Shown here: in pieces, positions 12,101-21,210 of the stretch
How the letters are laid out: every line of letters starts with the position of its first letter
Numbering within the stretch: the first letter of the stretch is position 1
IMG/VR virus record: IMGVR_UViG_3300044511_000043
Coordinates: 1-21,210 of that record
Reading direction: 5' to 3' (one strand)
DNA length: 21,210 nucleotides
Origin: a virus
Made by a program: the position numbers and the translations under genes
The notes under the pieces: generated by a model
Databases searched by the model: none
What the model was told of the DNA's origin: nothing
Seen by the model: the letters and a program-made list of their open reading frames with translations, nothing else

Positions 12101-12140
12101 GGCGGCGTCTCTCTTTATCGGGAGCGCCGCCTTTCTTGTT
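12101..12140 (+). terminator. Rho-independent terminator after the head genes
   Basis: GGCGGCG (12101-12107) pairs with CGCCGCC (12125-12131), the stem partly extended by further pairs, followed by TTTCTTGTT. It sits immediately before the tail tubular A start at 12141. T7-type phages also place a terminator downstream of the capsid gene. Confidence 0.75.
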
Positions 12141-12749
12141 ATGACAGACCTTCAACTCTGCAACTTGGCCCTTGCTCGTTTGGGTGAGGCGCGCGTCTAT
12201 GATTTGACTGAAGACCAGTTTGTGGCGGTACAGTGCGCCCGTCAGTTTCCGCTTGCCGCTGAAGAGGTGCTTCGCTCTCATCGGTGGAATTTTGCAAGCG
12301 CGAGAGTTGCCCTATCTCGTCTCGCGGAGGCTCCGGCCTTTGGCTTCAAATATGCTTACGCGCTGCCGACCGATTGTCTGCGGGTGCTTGAAGTGAACGG
12401 TGTGAGCGGAGCCGGTGAACCCGGCGCGGAATGGGAGATCGAAGGCCGTGCGCTGCTGACTGACGAAACCAGCGTCAAAGCCATCTACATCAAACGGGAA
12501 ACAAACCTGATGTATTGGGATTCGCTCGCCATTGAATGGCTCGTTTTGGCGCTGGCTGCGAAGCTAGCGCCCACGATTCAGGGGGGTAGCACAAGCAAGG
12601 CCAATGAGCTGCGAGAAGAGATTAACCGGCTTGCTGCTCCGCTGGCTCGTCGGATCGACGCCAATGAGAGCAAACGTGAAAACGCGAACAGCATGGAGAT
12701 GCTGCTGAATTCAAGCCGCACAATCTACGCAAGGGGGGTGGGGCTGTGA
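12141..12749 (+). CDS. Tail tubular protein A-like adaptor
   Basis: 202 aa, close to T7 gp11 (196 aa). LQLCNLALARLGEARVYDLT (4-23), then VAVQCARQFPLAAEEVLRSH and RWNFASARVAL are the signature of this family. FKYAYALPTDCLRVLEVNG and AIYIKRETNLMYWDSLAIEW follow. It forms the ring between portal and tail nozzle. The stop overlaps the GTG start of tail tubular B. The presence of this adaptor makes the missing portal gene more striking. Confidence 0.9.
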   Translation: MTDLQLCNLALARLGEARVYDLTEDQFVAVQCARQFPLAAEEVLRSHRWNFASARVALSRLAEAPAFGFKYAYALPTDCLRVLEVNGVSGAGEPGAEWEIEGRALLTDETSVKAIYIKRETNLMYWDSLAIEWLVLALAAKLAPTIQGGSTSKANELREEINRLAAPLARRIDANESKRENANSMEMLLNSSRTIYARGVGL

Positions 12750-15700
12750 GCGTTCATGTTTTGAAAGTTTCGTTCAACGCAGGCGAATTGCACCCGCTAA
12801 TGGATGCGCGCACGAACGTGGAAAAGTATGAGACGGGATGCCGCAAGCTTCGTAATTTCGTGATACAACCACAAGGGCCAGCGTCTCGAAGGCCGGGCAT
12901 GGAGTTCATTGGAATGCAGGGCGACTCGACAACGGCAAGCCGCTTCGTCGAGTTCAATTACTCTGCCACGACTCGCTTTTTGATCGAAATGAGCAACGGT
13001 CTATTTAGGTTCTGGTCTAACGGCGCGCTTGTCCCCGTGACCGCTCCGCATCCATATGATCCAAGCGAGTTCTTCCAAGTCCAGGTTAAACAAGTCAACG
13101 ATGTTTGTTACTTCTGCCACCCGAATCATCATCCGCTGAAGCTTTCTAGATTGTCAGATACAAAATGGAAGTCCGAAGAGCTGCCGTTGCGTTACCCCCC
13201 CTTGCTTGACGAGTATGTGCCAAAGGAGACGGTAGCAACGCCAGATGTGACAACGCTGCACACGCAACCTTTGGAGATGGCCCCAGAGTTCACGGTGACT
13301 GCTGCCAGCACATCAGCAAGCATCCCAACTTTTACCGTTGCCGCTCCAGCCGTGGGCAATCGCTGGTTTGATCTGACATGGAGCTGGCCAAACGGCGCTG
13401 ATACGGCAACGAAGACGCTGACCATGGAAATACGGAAGCATGATGGAACATGGGTGAAGTTCGCGACGCCCAACATTACGCTATCGACAACCACAACTCC
13501 ACCGGTCCCAACGGATTGGAAGTTTCGCGCCAATGGCCGCAATTTGCTACGATCAACCAAAGCTTCATCGTCGGGGACTTGGGGCGCTGAAACATCCATC
13601 GTCAATTTCTTCCAGAACGGGTTTAGCGGACAGCCCGCAAGTCTGACCTTCAGGTTTGTGGTTGGCGCTGTCACGACCTCAATTCGCGATGATCATGTTT
13701 GCCATGTGACGCCACACACAGGCAGCGTGGTCAATGTGCCCATGTCGCCCATCATCACGACGCCTGTCACTGCTGACATCGTTTCGACTTACAACTTGCC
13801 GAATCCTACGCCTGCCGGTCGCTCGATGGCATACGAGCTGCTCAATAACGGCGTCTGGCAACCCTTCTTCGCCACGTCGCTGGTTTATGGTATGTCGCCG
13901 CAAACGCTGCGCATCCGAGATACCGCGCTTGGCAAGCCGGTGCTGGAAATGAAGCAGGAAAATGGCGCTTGGGTAGCGCAAGGCGCGTTGCTCACAACGC
14001 CAACGGTTCAAACGTCCTGGCGTATGCGCGTGCGCTATGTAACGACTACTACCTCCGCCATGCTAGGCAATGTCACGTTAAGCGGTGCTGTCTCGCATGT
14101 GGCCAAGCTCGAAGCCAACAAATCGGGCGACAACGATCAAGGCAAAGGCGGTGTGACCGTGCCAGCCGGGCAATGGCAAGCCCGTGTTACAATTGGCAAC
14201 GTCGCCGTGCCTGCTGGGGCTAAAGCAACTCTTCAGAAGTGGAATGGGACAGCGTGGGCCAATGTGCGAGGATCATGGACACTTGCGGCCAACGCAACGT
14301 TTGCATTTGACGGCACAACAACCGGAGCGCTCAAGGCACCTACTCTAATGCGCGTGCTGTATGAGCCGGGCATTACAGGTCTGGCCACGCTTGCAAATGC
14401 CGTGTTTGAGTCGCTTGTCTATCCGCCTAGCGAAGCCATCACGGTAAGCGTCAACAACACTTCAGGCGACAATCGAACGATGACCGCAAGCTCTGCCATC
14501 TTCAAGCCTGAGCATGTCGGCGCATTCTGGCAAGTGGCACACAGGCGGGATTTGTCATACACCGAAATTGTCGGCACCGTTGGCGACTTGGTAACGCTGA
14601 CAAGCTCAGAACTGCGCATTGTAGGCGGCTACGACATTTACACTTATGGCACGTGGAAGGGTAAGCTGTTCCTGGAACGCAAGAACAATGCTAACGTTTG
14701 GGAGATATTGCGCGTCTGGACAAGCAACAAAGATCGCAATGTTCAGGTTCACGCCGAATCCGACACTGATTCAGACTTTCGACTGAGGCTCGAAGACGGG
14801 GCCATTGGCTATGCCGCAAGTGATGCCGCCGTGCCGCGTTTTCTGATTGAAGCCAGTGATGCGCGGACCTATGGCCTTGTGAAGGTTGTTAGCACAAAGG
14901 TTAGGCTTTCAACGCCAGCGCCGGGTGAAACGGGTTACGCATGGGAAGACGGCGTTGAAGGCGTGGATTGGGAATACTCGGACACCGTGGCACGGGTGAA
15001 CATCATCCGCGCTCTGGCCAGCCAAGACGCAACGCCGCTTTGGGCTGAGGGCGCATGGTCTGACGTTCGCGGCTACCCTGCAGCCTTAGGATTGCATGAA
15101 CAGCGGATTTGGTTTGGAGGATCGAAGCATCAGCCTCAAACGCTGTGGGCTTCCGTGGTGGGGGATTTCGAGAACTTCCGCCGTGGAACCAATGATGACA
15201 GCTCCATCACCCTCACTCTTGCTGCCGAAGCGTCCAACTCAATTCGCTGGTTGTCTTCCGCTCCGGGCGCGCTGCTGGTTGGCACAGGCGGGGACGAGTG
15301 GGCAGTCAAACCGCAAGCGGACGGGCCGTTGACGGCTTTTTCTGCCCGTGGCGAAGTGCAGTCGTCTTATTCATCCGCGCAACTGCCAGCGAAGCGCGCC
15401 AATGACGTGACGCTATTTGTCCAACGGGATGGCCGTCGAATCCGGCAGATGGCCTATGCGCAGGGGCAGGAAGGGTTTGTTGCGTCTGACATTACTGTTT
15501 TAGCTTCGCACATCACCAAGAGCGGAATCAAGCAACTTGCGTTCCAGCAGGCACCACAGGCAATTATTTGGTGTGTGACAAATGCCGGGAAGCTGGTCGG
15601 CATGACGTTTGAAAAGGATCAGAATGTTTTTGGCTGGCATCAGCACGACACGGACGGACACATTGAAACGATAGCGCTGCTTCATGGGACGCCCTCCGAT

Positions 15701-16327
15701 GAGCTTTGGCTGGGCATTCGCCGGACGATCAACGGTCAAACCGTGCGCACGGTTGAGCGAATAATCATTGTCGAAGATTACGATTCACACGCGGGATTGA
15801 TCTACCTCGATGGCGCGGTGAAGTCGCAGTCTGTGAGTGCCCGCACGTCAATTACCGGCTTAGGACACTTGGAAGGCAAAACGGTTTCGGTGATGATCAA
15901 CGGCGCTGTTTTCCCTTCCGCTGTCGTCACTGGCGGGGCCGTGCAAGTCGCCGTGCCAGCCAATCAAATAGCCGTTGTCGGCTTGCCTTACGAGTCGATT
16001 TTGCAACCCATGAGGCAAGAAGTGCCTCAGCAGGATGGGACTAGCCAGGGGCGTAAGTTCAAGCTGGTCGATGTCGTCGCCCGTGTTTACCAGTCACTTG
16101 GCGGTGAACTCTCGGCAAACTGTGACGATGAAAGGCTAATGTGGTCAACGCTTGGCCTTGCGTCATTGCAGAACAACGATGGGCCTCCTGTTCTTCTGAC
16201 CACGGAAAGAAAGGTTAAACTGGAGTCCAGGTATGAAGCATCAGTCAATGTAGCCATACGCTCTTCTTCACCATTCCCTCTAACTCTGACAGCCTTAACC
16301 CTAAGCTTTGATATTTATGGACAATGA
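12746..16327 (+). CDS. Tail tubular protein B-like nozzle protein, enlarged
   Basis: 1193 aa, about 400 longer than T7 gp12 (794 aa). The GTG start follows a strong AAGGGGGG. The N-terminus FNAGELHPLMDARTNVEKYE, then CRKLRNFVIQPQGPASRRPG (10-51) is the family hallmark, as is ALGLHEQRIWFGGSKHQPQT, then LWASVVGDFENFRRG around 780-815. Between them, at about 180-570, lies a Thr/Ser/Val-rich beta region with repeated ...PAGxxAxLQKWNGTAWxxVRGSW-like strands, probably inserted Ig-like or beta-sandwich domains. It forms the DNA exit channel of the short tail. Confidence 0.9.
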   Translation: MSVHVLKVSFNAGELHPLMDARTNVEKYETGCRKLRNFVIQPQGPASRRPGMEFIGMQGDSTTASRFVEFNYSATTRFLIEMSNGLFRFWSNGALVPVTAPHPYDPSEFFQVQVKQVNDVCYFCHPNHHPLKLSRLSDTKWKSEELPLRYPPLLDEYVPKETVATPDVTTLHTQPLEMAPEFTVTAASTSASIPTFTVAAPAVGNRWFDLTWSWPNGADTATKTLTMEIRKHDGTWVKFATPNITLSTTTTPPVPTDWKFRANGRNLLRSTKASSSGTWGAETSIVNFFQNGFSGQPASLTFRFVVGAVTTSIRDDHVCHVTPHTGSVVNVPMSPIITTPVTADIVSTYNLPNPTPAGRSMAYELLNNGVWQPFFATSLVYGMSPQTLRIRDTALGKPVLEMKQENGAWVAQGALLTTPTVQTSWRMRVRYVTTTTSAMLGNVTLSGAVSHVAKLEANKSGDNDQGKGGVTVPAGQWQARVTIGNVAVPAGAKATLQKWNGTAWANVRGSWTLAANATFAFDGTTTGALKAPTLMRVLYEPGITGLATLANAVFESLVYPPSEAITVSVNNTSGDNRTMTASSAIFKPEHVGAFWQVAHRRDLSYTEIVGTVGDLVTLTSSELRIVGGYDIYTYGTWKGKLFLERKNNANVWEILRVWTSNKDRNVQVHAESDTDSDFRLRLEDGAIGYAASDAAVPRFLIEASDARTYGLVKVVSTKVRLSTPAPGETGYAWEDGVEGVDWEYSDTVARVNIIRALASQDATPLWAEGAWSDVRGYPAALGLHEQRIWFGGSKHQPQTLWASVVGDFENFRRGTNDDSSITLTLAAEASNSIRWLSSAPGALLVGTGGDEWAVKPQADGPLTAFSARGEVQSSYSSAQLPAKRANDVTLFVQRDGRRIRQMAYAQGQEGFVASDITVLASHITKSGIKQLAFQQAPQAIIWCVTNAGKLVGMTFEKDQNVFGWHQHDTDGHIETIALLHGTPSDELWLGIRRTINGQTVRTVERIIIVEDYDSHAGLIYLDGAVKSQSVSARTSITGLGHLEGKTVSVMINGAVFPSAVVTGGAVQVAVPANQIAVVGLPYESILQPMRQEVPQQDGTSQGRKFKLVDVVARVYQSLGGELSANCDDERLMWSTLGLASLQNNDGPPVLLTTERKVKLESRYEASVNVAIRSSSPFPLTLTALTLSFDIYGQ

Positions 16328-16727
16328 ATTGCTAAGCGTAAGAGAACTTGAACCTTCTGAGCATCCCATGGTATCCGCGTGGGCGCGGGCACATGGCTGC
16401 GGAAAGTTTGATCCTCGCTTGCTGCCTGCAAATCGCTTCTTTGCAGTATGCGTTGACGGTAATCCGGTTATGGTCGCGGCTCTACACTTTCTTGTGGGGG
16501 TGGGCGTGGCCATGCTGGATCATTCATTCAGCGTGCCGGGGTTGAGCCTGCGCAATGCGCGCCGGGCAAGCGCCGCCTTGGTAGATGTAGCCAGCGATAT
16601 TGCTGCGCAAAACAATTGCGGTGTGCTACAAATGTTCGTGCCTTCAGGTATCGCAAGGGTAGCTAAAACGCTGGGTTTCCAGGAGCAAGACAACAACCTT
16701 CACTTCATGACCAAGCAATGTCTGTAG
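16317..16727 (+). CDS. gp13-like internal virion protein (GNAT-like)
   Basis: 136 aa from ATG 16317, overlapping the tail tubular B stop by 11 bases; a TTG at 16308 would add three residues. T7 gp13 (138 aa) has the same position and size. SVRELEPSEHPMVSAWARAH and FAVCVDGNPVMVAALHFLVG, and the end GIARVAKTLGFQEQDNNLHF resemble a reduced acetyltransferase fold. It may help assemble the virion core rather than catalyse. A true acetyltransferase cannot be excluded. Confidence 0.6.
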   Translation: MDNELLSVRELEPSEHPMVSAWARAHGCGKFDPRLLPANRFFAVCVDGNPVMVAALHFLVGVGVAMLDHSFSVPGLSLRNARRASAALVDVASDIAAQNNCGVLQMFVPSGIARVAKTLGFQEQDNNLHFMTKQCL

Positions 16728-17437
16728 TATCCGCAGTCGCAACCGTCGTAGGCGCTGGCATCAGCGCTTACTCGCTCTACCAGCAGGGCAGGGCAAGTGA
16801 TGTTATGGGCCGTTACAACGCCCATCAGCAAGAGCTGAACGCCAAAATGCAGCTTATGCAAATGCTGGCGGAAAGCAATGCGCGCAAAAAAGCCGCTGAG
16901 GCTGAATTCGCACTTCGCAGCCAAGAAGCACAGGCCAAGTTTGCCAACGCGAAGACCATTGAAAATCAGGTGGCGGGAACGTCGGCGGCGGCTCGCGAGA
17001 CGGCTCGAAGGAAGACGGAAGAATATCAGCGGTTCATGGGCACACAGCGCGCCAACATCGCAGCAAGCGGGTTCGTGGAAAGCAGCGGGACGCCTCTCGA
17101 CCTATTGGCAGAGACAGCAAGCAAGATTCAGCTTGAGCGCGAGGACTCGCTTTATCAGGACGAAATGAATCGCCGGTCAATGTTCCGCGAAGCTGACCTT
17201 GAGCGCCTGGGGGGGCATTTAGCCCTTGCCGGTGCCTCGTTGGATCGTAACAGCGCGCTTGTGGGAGCCGGTATGCAAGCAGCAGCGGGCCTCGCCGATT
17301 ACCGCAGGGGGCTGCGTGAGGCCGAGATTACCCGGCTGACAGGTCAGAATAACCGCTATGCCGCGAACATTGGGGCAGTTGGAACCATTATCAGCGGCGT
17401 CTCAAGCGGAGCTTCACAATACGCATCCATCAAATAA
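16718..17437 (+). CDS. gp14-like internal virion protein
   Basis: 239 aa. A hydrophobic N-terminal helix (VVSAVATVVGAGISAYSLYQ, 2-21) is followed by long Ala/Glu/Lys-rich coiled coil (QQELNAKMQLMQMLAESNAR; KKAAEAEFALRSQEAQAKFA). Next comes the characteristic ANIAASGFVESSGTPLDLLA segment (about 113-132) and a Gly/Ala-rich C-terminus (IGAVGTIISGVSSGASQYAS). In T7 gp14 is ejected first and forms a pore in the outer membrane. It overlaps the previous gene by 10 bases. Confidence 0.8.
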   Translation: MSVVSAVATVVGAGISAYSLYQQGRASDVMGRYNAHQQELNAKMQLMQMLAESNARKKAAEAEFALRSQEAQAKFANAKTIENQVAGTSAAARETARRKTEEYQRFMGTQRANIAASGFVESSGTPLDLLAETASKIQLEREDSLYQDEMNRRSMFREADLERLGGHLALAGASLDRNSALVGAGMQAAAGLADYRRGLREAEITRLTGQNNRYAANIGAVGTIISGVSSGASQYASIK

Positions 17438-17439
17438 CC

Positions 17440-19308
17440 ATGCCCCTTGTCCCTTTCCAAACCGATGTAAACGCCCCGTTGCGTGGCAACGCTGCCTACA
17501 AGCCAGCACTCGACAACTTGCGTCGCCCCAGGGTGTCGGCTGATAACGTCGTTAGCGGAATGCGGCAACTTGGACAAGCAGTGAAGGCCGACACGGTTGA
17601 CCCGTCCAGCTTTGAGCGTTCAGCGGGCGCGCTGGGCGCGATTGGCGAGGCGGTCATGCGCGCGGGCGGCGTGGGCTTGGCGCTGGTGGACAAGCACAAG
17701 GAGGCGAAGGAGCGCAAGGCTCTACTGGAGATTGATTTGGCGAAAGATATTGCCAATGCAAGCATCGCCGCGTTCAAGGACAAGAACCCGAACAACACAG
17801 CGGCCTGGGTGAAGGAAACGGATCGCGTGACGAGCGAACTGCTGAGCCGCTGGAAGGATGATGAGCGCCTAGGCAAGGCGGCGAAGGAAGAATTGGCCTT
17901 GAAGCTCAACACTTGGCGCAAGGTGTCGATGATCGGGGCTGAAACGGACATGGTGAAGGCGGACTTTGCTTCGGTGAAGCAGGGGTATTTAACGCGCGGG
18001 AATGACCTGCGGCGAATGGGCCGGGTGGAAGAAGCGAAGGCGCTGGAGCCGGGCATGAAAAATAGCGGTGTCTTTGAGCCTTACGAGCTGGAGCATGAGA
18101 GCACATTAAACCTAATGGCCAGTGCCGATGAGGCAGTGAAGCAGCTCAACGCGGAGTCCGCACGCCTCGCGTCGATGGGCGATTATGCAGGCGCGAAAGC
18201 CCTGATTGGCGGCGCGCAAAAACCAGAAGCCATGAATGAAGGCCAATGGCAGAGTAGCAAAGAAGGCGCGCTGCGCGGCCTGGACAAGCAGCAGCAGCAG
18301 CAGGATGCGAACATGCTGCTGAATGATGACCCGAAGTTATTGCAAGAAATGCTGGCGATGCCGGGCAAGTTTGATGCCTACTCGCCACAAGAGAGGTCAG
18401 ACCTGAAAGCCAAGGCGGACAGTGCGCGTGAGCGGGCCGCGCAAATGCAGGTGCAGGACGCCAAGCGGGCGCTGGACCTGCTGCCTACTGACAAGCTGAA
18501 GGACGCCAAGTCTGACGCTTTGGGCGTGGAGGTGGATCAGCTCACGCCCTGGCATCGCCAGCTTGTTGAGCAAGACATCGCCATCCGACAGGGCAAGGCA
18601 TCGCTGGACGATGAAGGTCAATACCTCGAAGACCTGTCACAGGTGGAGCGCTACGATCCAGAGAAGGACCCGCAAGGTATTGTGGCGGCGCGGGCCGAAC
18701 AGGTCTTTGATGTCCGTTATTCCAAGGGCGGGTCTTATCACAAACGGTTGATGGATAAGCTGAACGCGAAGCTCAATCCCGGCGAGGAGACGCCCGACTT
18801 CGCTGCTGCAAAGGCGAGCGTGTTCGAGAGCGCGGAGCAGGCCAGCATGGTGCCTGAGACGGAAGATGGTCGGCAGGTAGTGAGAAAGGCTGAACAAAAG
18901 CTGGTGGCCGGCGAGGGCCGGGTGTCTGGCGTGCCTAATGTGGCGCGCTGGCTCACTGCGCCTTTCGGAGGCTTGCTGCTACCTCCGGCTCAATATGGGC
19001 CGGATGGAACGGTTGACAAAATCAAAGAAAACAATGGGAACCCCGTCCCTCTTCAAAAGAGGGATGAGGCACTTCTGAAAGTCAACAACGCCAAAGCCAA
19101 GGCCGTCGCCGAAAAATTCGAGCGCGAGTATCAAACCAACAAGGCGAAATGGGATACTGACCCGGCGCTGATGGAAAAACGCAAGAAGGAACTGCTAAGG
19201 GAAGCCGGGTTGCCGGTGGTGCCTAGCAACCGCCATGCCGGACTGAATCACACGGACATTCTGCTGCCGAAGCTATCCGCCGAAGACCTCGCCAAAGGAA
19301 CGAAATGA
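17440..19308 (+). CDS. gp15-like internal virion / ejection protein
   Basis: 622 aa, highly charged and helical, with no Cys-rich or membrane segment. A polyglutamine run (QQQQQ) lies at about 285-289. The N-terminus (VPFQTDVNAPLRGNAAYKPA) and the region GGVGLALVDKHKEAKERKAL recall phage internal core proteins. T7 gp15 has 747 residues. It would form part of the ejected channel across the periplasm together with the neighbouring proteins. Assignment is mainly by synteny and overall composition. The ATG is two bases after the previous stop with no Shine-Dalgarno; the end overlaps the next ATG. Confidence 0.68.
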   Translation: MPLVPFQTDVNAPLRGNAAYKPALDNLRRPRVSADNVVSGMRQLGQAVKADTVDPSSFERSAGALGAIGEAVMRAGGVGLALVDKHKEAKERKALLEIDLAKDIANASIAAFKDKNPNNTAAWVKETDRVTSELLSRWKDDERLGKAAKEELALKLNTWRKVSMIGAETDMVKADFASVKQGYLTRGNDLRRMGRVEEAKALEPGMKNSGVFEPYELEHESTLNLMASADEAVKQLNAESARLASMGDYAGAKALIGGAQKPEAMNEGQWQSSKEGALRGLDKQQQQQDANMLLNDDPKLLQEMLAMPGKFDAYSPQERSDLKAKADSARERAAQMQVQDAKRALDLLPTDKLKDAKSDALGVEVDQLTPWHRQLVEQDIAIRQGKASLDDEGQYLEDLSQVERYDPEKDPQGIVAARAEQVFDVRYSKGGSYHKRLMDKLNAKLNPGEETPDFAAAKASVFESAEQASMVPETEDGRQVVRKAEQKLVAGEGRVSGVPNVARWLTAPFGGLLLPPAQYGPDGTVDKIKENNGNPVPLQKRDEALLKVNNAKAKAVAEKFEREYQTNKAKWDTDPALMEKRKKELLREAGLPVVPSNRHAGLNHTDILLPKLSAEDLAKGTK

Positions 19309-21210
19309 ACGAACTCCCCGAACTCTCTACGCTGCGCGTGCTTACCGAAGACGAGGCCGCGATTCTGCGGCGTGACCTGGATACACTCACGCCCGACTTG
19401 CAGGAGAGGGCAAAGCATCGCCTGGCCCGCTTCGATGATGAGCGGCAATCACGTATCTTTGCCGACTTTGCCGACCCAATGAAGATGATGGATGAAGGCG
19501 GCTACTACGCTGCACAGGAGAGCGTCAGGCCAGGCTTCGGTGTGCAGGCGCGGAAGAAAGACGCCGTGGCGAGTTTCTACGCGCGCGAGTATGGCACCAC
19601 GCAAGCGGCGGTGCTGAAGGACTTCGACCGCTACAACTACGACTACGGGGCTCGCGAGTTCAACGAGGCGGTGCCGCTGGAGCCGGAACGGATGTTCGAG
19701 CGCTTGAAGCCCGTGGTGCAGCGGCGGCGGGATGAGCGGCAGTTCAACGCCGCTCTTGATGATGATGCGTTTGAGTTCGCGTTTGAGGGGGGCACGTTCC
19801 GCGACTGGCTGGCGGCGGCGAAGGGCAGGCCGGGCTTCGATCAAGCCAAGAGCGGCGAGTATTTGACGCGCTGGAATGCGGTCCAGCGCAGCGCCAAAGA
19901 GAAGCTGGGGCCGAACATCCCGCTTGTGCGGCAGATTCTCAATGTGCTGAAGCAGGACATGGGGCAGGGGGAAGACACGAGCGACGGCGCGGATTACTGG
20001 AAACATCCGGCCTATGAGCTGCGCGAATTGGCGGCGAGCAACCCGGTGGCTTACGAGCAAACCAAAAATGCGCTGGAGTTCATGGCGCGGCGGCAGGCGG
20101 GGAAGTCGATGGATAAGAACCTAGCCAAGGTGACGGGCGAGGGCTTTTATCGTGGCGTGCAACGGCTGCTCGGCGGGGCAGTGAACGCCACGCAAGCTGT
20201 GGCCGGGGCGAATGTGGCGGATGCCATCGGGGCCGATGAGTATGCAGCGACGATGCGTAGCATGTCGAAGGTGGATAACGACCTGCGCCGGATTGGCCAG
20301 CGGGTGCTTGATCCGGCGCTTTCGCCTGATGATCCCTGGTGGCGGACGATGCTCGTTGGCGGCTCGGAGTCCGTGCCCACGATGATCGCGGGCATGAACA
20401 AGCTAATCGGCTTGCCTCTGTTGGTGGGTAGCTATGTAAACGATGCGCGTGAACAATTCCGCGAACGCGGTTGGGATGGAGGGCAGGCGGATATGGCGGC
20501 GGTGACGGCAGGCGTAGTGATGGCGGGCATTGAGCGGGTGTCAGAGCTGCCGTTCATGGACAAGCTGACGGCTCCACTCCGGGCACGCTTGCTCAAGTGG
20601 GGCGGCAATTCATTGGCGGGCAGGATGGGCACCAATGCGTTGATGCGTATCCCGGCAGAACTTTTGGAAGAGTTCGGGCAGGACATGACGCCCTCCCTAG
20701 TGCAGGCAGACGCGAAGCTGCGCGAGGAGCTGGGGTTCATCGTTGCTTCTGTGCCTGCGGTTGATCTGCAAAAGGAGGCGGGTGATTGGATCAAGCATAG
20801 CCTGGCAGACACGGCCTTGATCGTGCTGCCGTTGGCGCTCATCGGCGCGGGCTTTCACTCGTTTAGCGAGGCGGACCGCGCGGCGTTGGACACCTGGACG
20901 GCGAACCCGAAGAACCTGGCCATCTTCGGGGAGGCAAAGGCGGCGCGCATTGCGCTATTGCCTGCGCCTGAGCGCCTCGCGGCCATTCAAACGGCCTGGC
21001 AGAAGCAAGACAAGACAGAGCGCGTGGAGTGGCTGCGGGAGCAGTCCAAGGTGCAACGCGAGCGGGTCAATTTGGGCGCACAGGAACAAGCCCGCCAGCA
21101 ACGCGAAGCTGAGGCCATCGGCGTCTCTATCCGCTACGACGGCGGGGCATGGCGGGTGACGCTGGGTGACGGGCAGGTGGTGCAGGTGGACAGCGCGGAG
21201 GCAGCGGAAC
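19305..21210 (+). CDS. gp16-like large internal virion / polyvalent-type protein (partial, runs off the window)
   Basis: At least 635 aa, open to the right edge; ATG 19305 overlaps the previous stop and has AAAGGA upstream. The N-terminus is helical and charged (LTEDEAAILRRDLDTLTPDL). A middle part has hydrophobic helices: SVPTMIAGMNKLIGLPLLVG (about 357-376), then AAVTAGVVMAGIERVSELPF and ADTALIVLPLALIGAGF (about 504-520), bracketing LLEEFGQDM. It ends with a Gln/Arg coiled coil and RYDGGAWRVTLGDG. This pattern occurs in very long phage polyvalent or internal virion proteins. T7 gp16 (1318 aa) holds the same place and carries the lytic transglycosylase; no such motif is seen in this part. 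Confidence 0.7.
   Translation, partial: MNELPELSTLRVLTEDEAAILRRDLDTLTPDLQERAKHRLARFDDERQSRIFADFADPMKMMDEGGYYAAQESVRPGFGVQARKKDAVASFYAREYGTTQAAVLKDFDRYNYDYGAREFNEAVPLEPERMFERLKPVVQRRRDERQFNAALDDDAFEFAFEGGTFRDWLAAAKGRPGFDQAKSGEYLTRWNAVQRSAKEKLGPNIPLVRQILNVLKQDMGQGEDTSDGADYWKHPAYELRELAASNPVAYEQTKNALEFMARRQAGKSMDKNLAKVTGEGFYRGVQRLLGGAVNATQAVAGANVADAIGADEYAATMRSMSKVDNDLRRIGQRVLDPALSPDDPWWRTMLVGGSESVPTMIAGMNKLIGLPLLVGSYVNDAREQFRERGWDGGQADMAAVTAGVVMAGIERVSELPFMDKLTAPLRARLLKWGGNSLAGRMGTNALMRIPAELLEEFGQDMTPSLVQADAKLREELGFIVASVPAVDLQKEAGDWIKHSLADTALIVLPLALIGAGFHSFSEADRAALDTWTANPKNLAIFGEAKAARIALLPAPERLAAIQTAWQKQDKTERVEWLREQSKVQRERVNLGAQEQARQQREAEAIGVSIRYDGGAWRVTLGDGQVVQVDSAEAAE

Noticed and set aside
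18286-18303. CAG repeat (polyglutamine) as a second phase-variable tract
   Set aside because: It is a short trinucleotide run that keeps the frame, so length changes would not switch the gene off.

Overview
The window is one contiguous stretch of a double-stranded DNA phage (or prophage) genome. All supported genes lie on the + strand, are tightly packed, and often overlap by ATGA. The virion module has the T7-type short-tail order: small and large terminase, capsid, small head protein, tail tubular proteins A and B, then four internal-virion/core-type proteins, the last running off the window. The early genes (a YdaU/DUF1376-type replication protein, a DnaC-type loader and a Lar-type protein) are typical of phages of Proteobacteria, but the sequence does not fix the host. 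Several structural genes lack a clear Shine-Dalgarno sequence.

Layout: 1-1604, replication genes. 1732-3696, small regulatory or zinc-binding proteins and a first DNA methyltransferase. 3672-7831, a run of short genes, many of them DNA methyltransferases (beta-class, MT-A70, phage Dam/PF05869), separated by hairpin sites. 7761-8480, a further predicted methyltransferase. 8492-8566, overlapping palindromes at the border to the virion module. 8578-10574, terminase subunits. 10742-21210, capsid, tail and internal virion genes.

The main discovery is that the accessory region is built like an integron cassette array. Six complete attC-like sites (3672-3769, 4559-4658, 5290-5348, 5773-5868, 6521-6578, 7744-7831) were found by hand. 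Each has complementary R boxes with AAC/GTT cores, an unpaired spacer, and a stem with two extrahelical bases exactly six base pairs apart. At least four further half-sites (2222, 2500, 2757, 6075) match the same left-arm pattern without gaps. The sites appear to point opposite to the genes, and every intact ORF that ends at a site enters it in the same reading frame. No integron integrase is present, so this would be a phage-borne cluster of attC sites lacking an integrase. It carries at least four solitary DNA methyltransferases, plus a deleted copy of one, and no visible restriction enzyme. I infer an exchangeable anti-restriction store; this has not been demonstrated.

Other notable points: a 7-bp x7 tandem repeat inside the replication gene that could switch its reading frame; an MT-A70 methyltransferase carrying a helix-turn-helix insertion; and the absence of any portal or scaffold gene between the large terminase and the capsid, where they would be expected.
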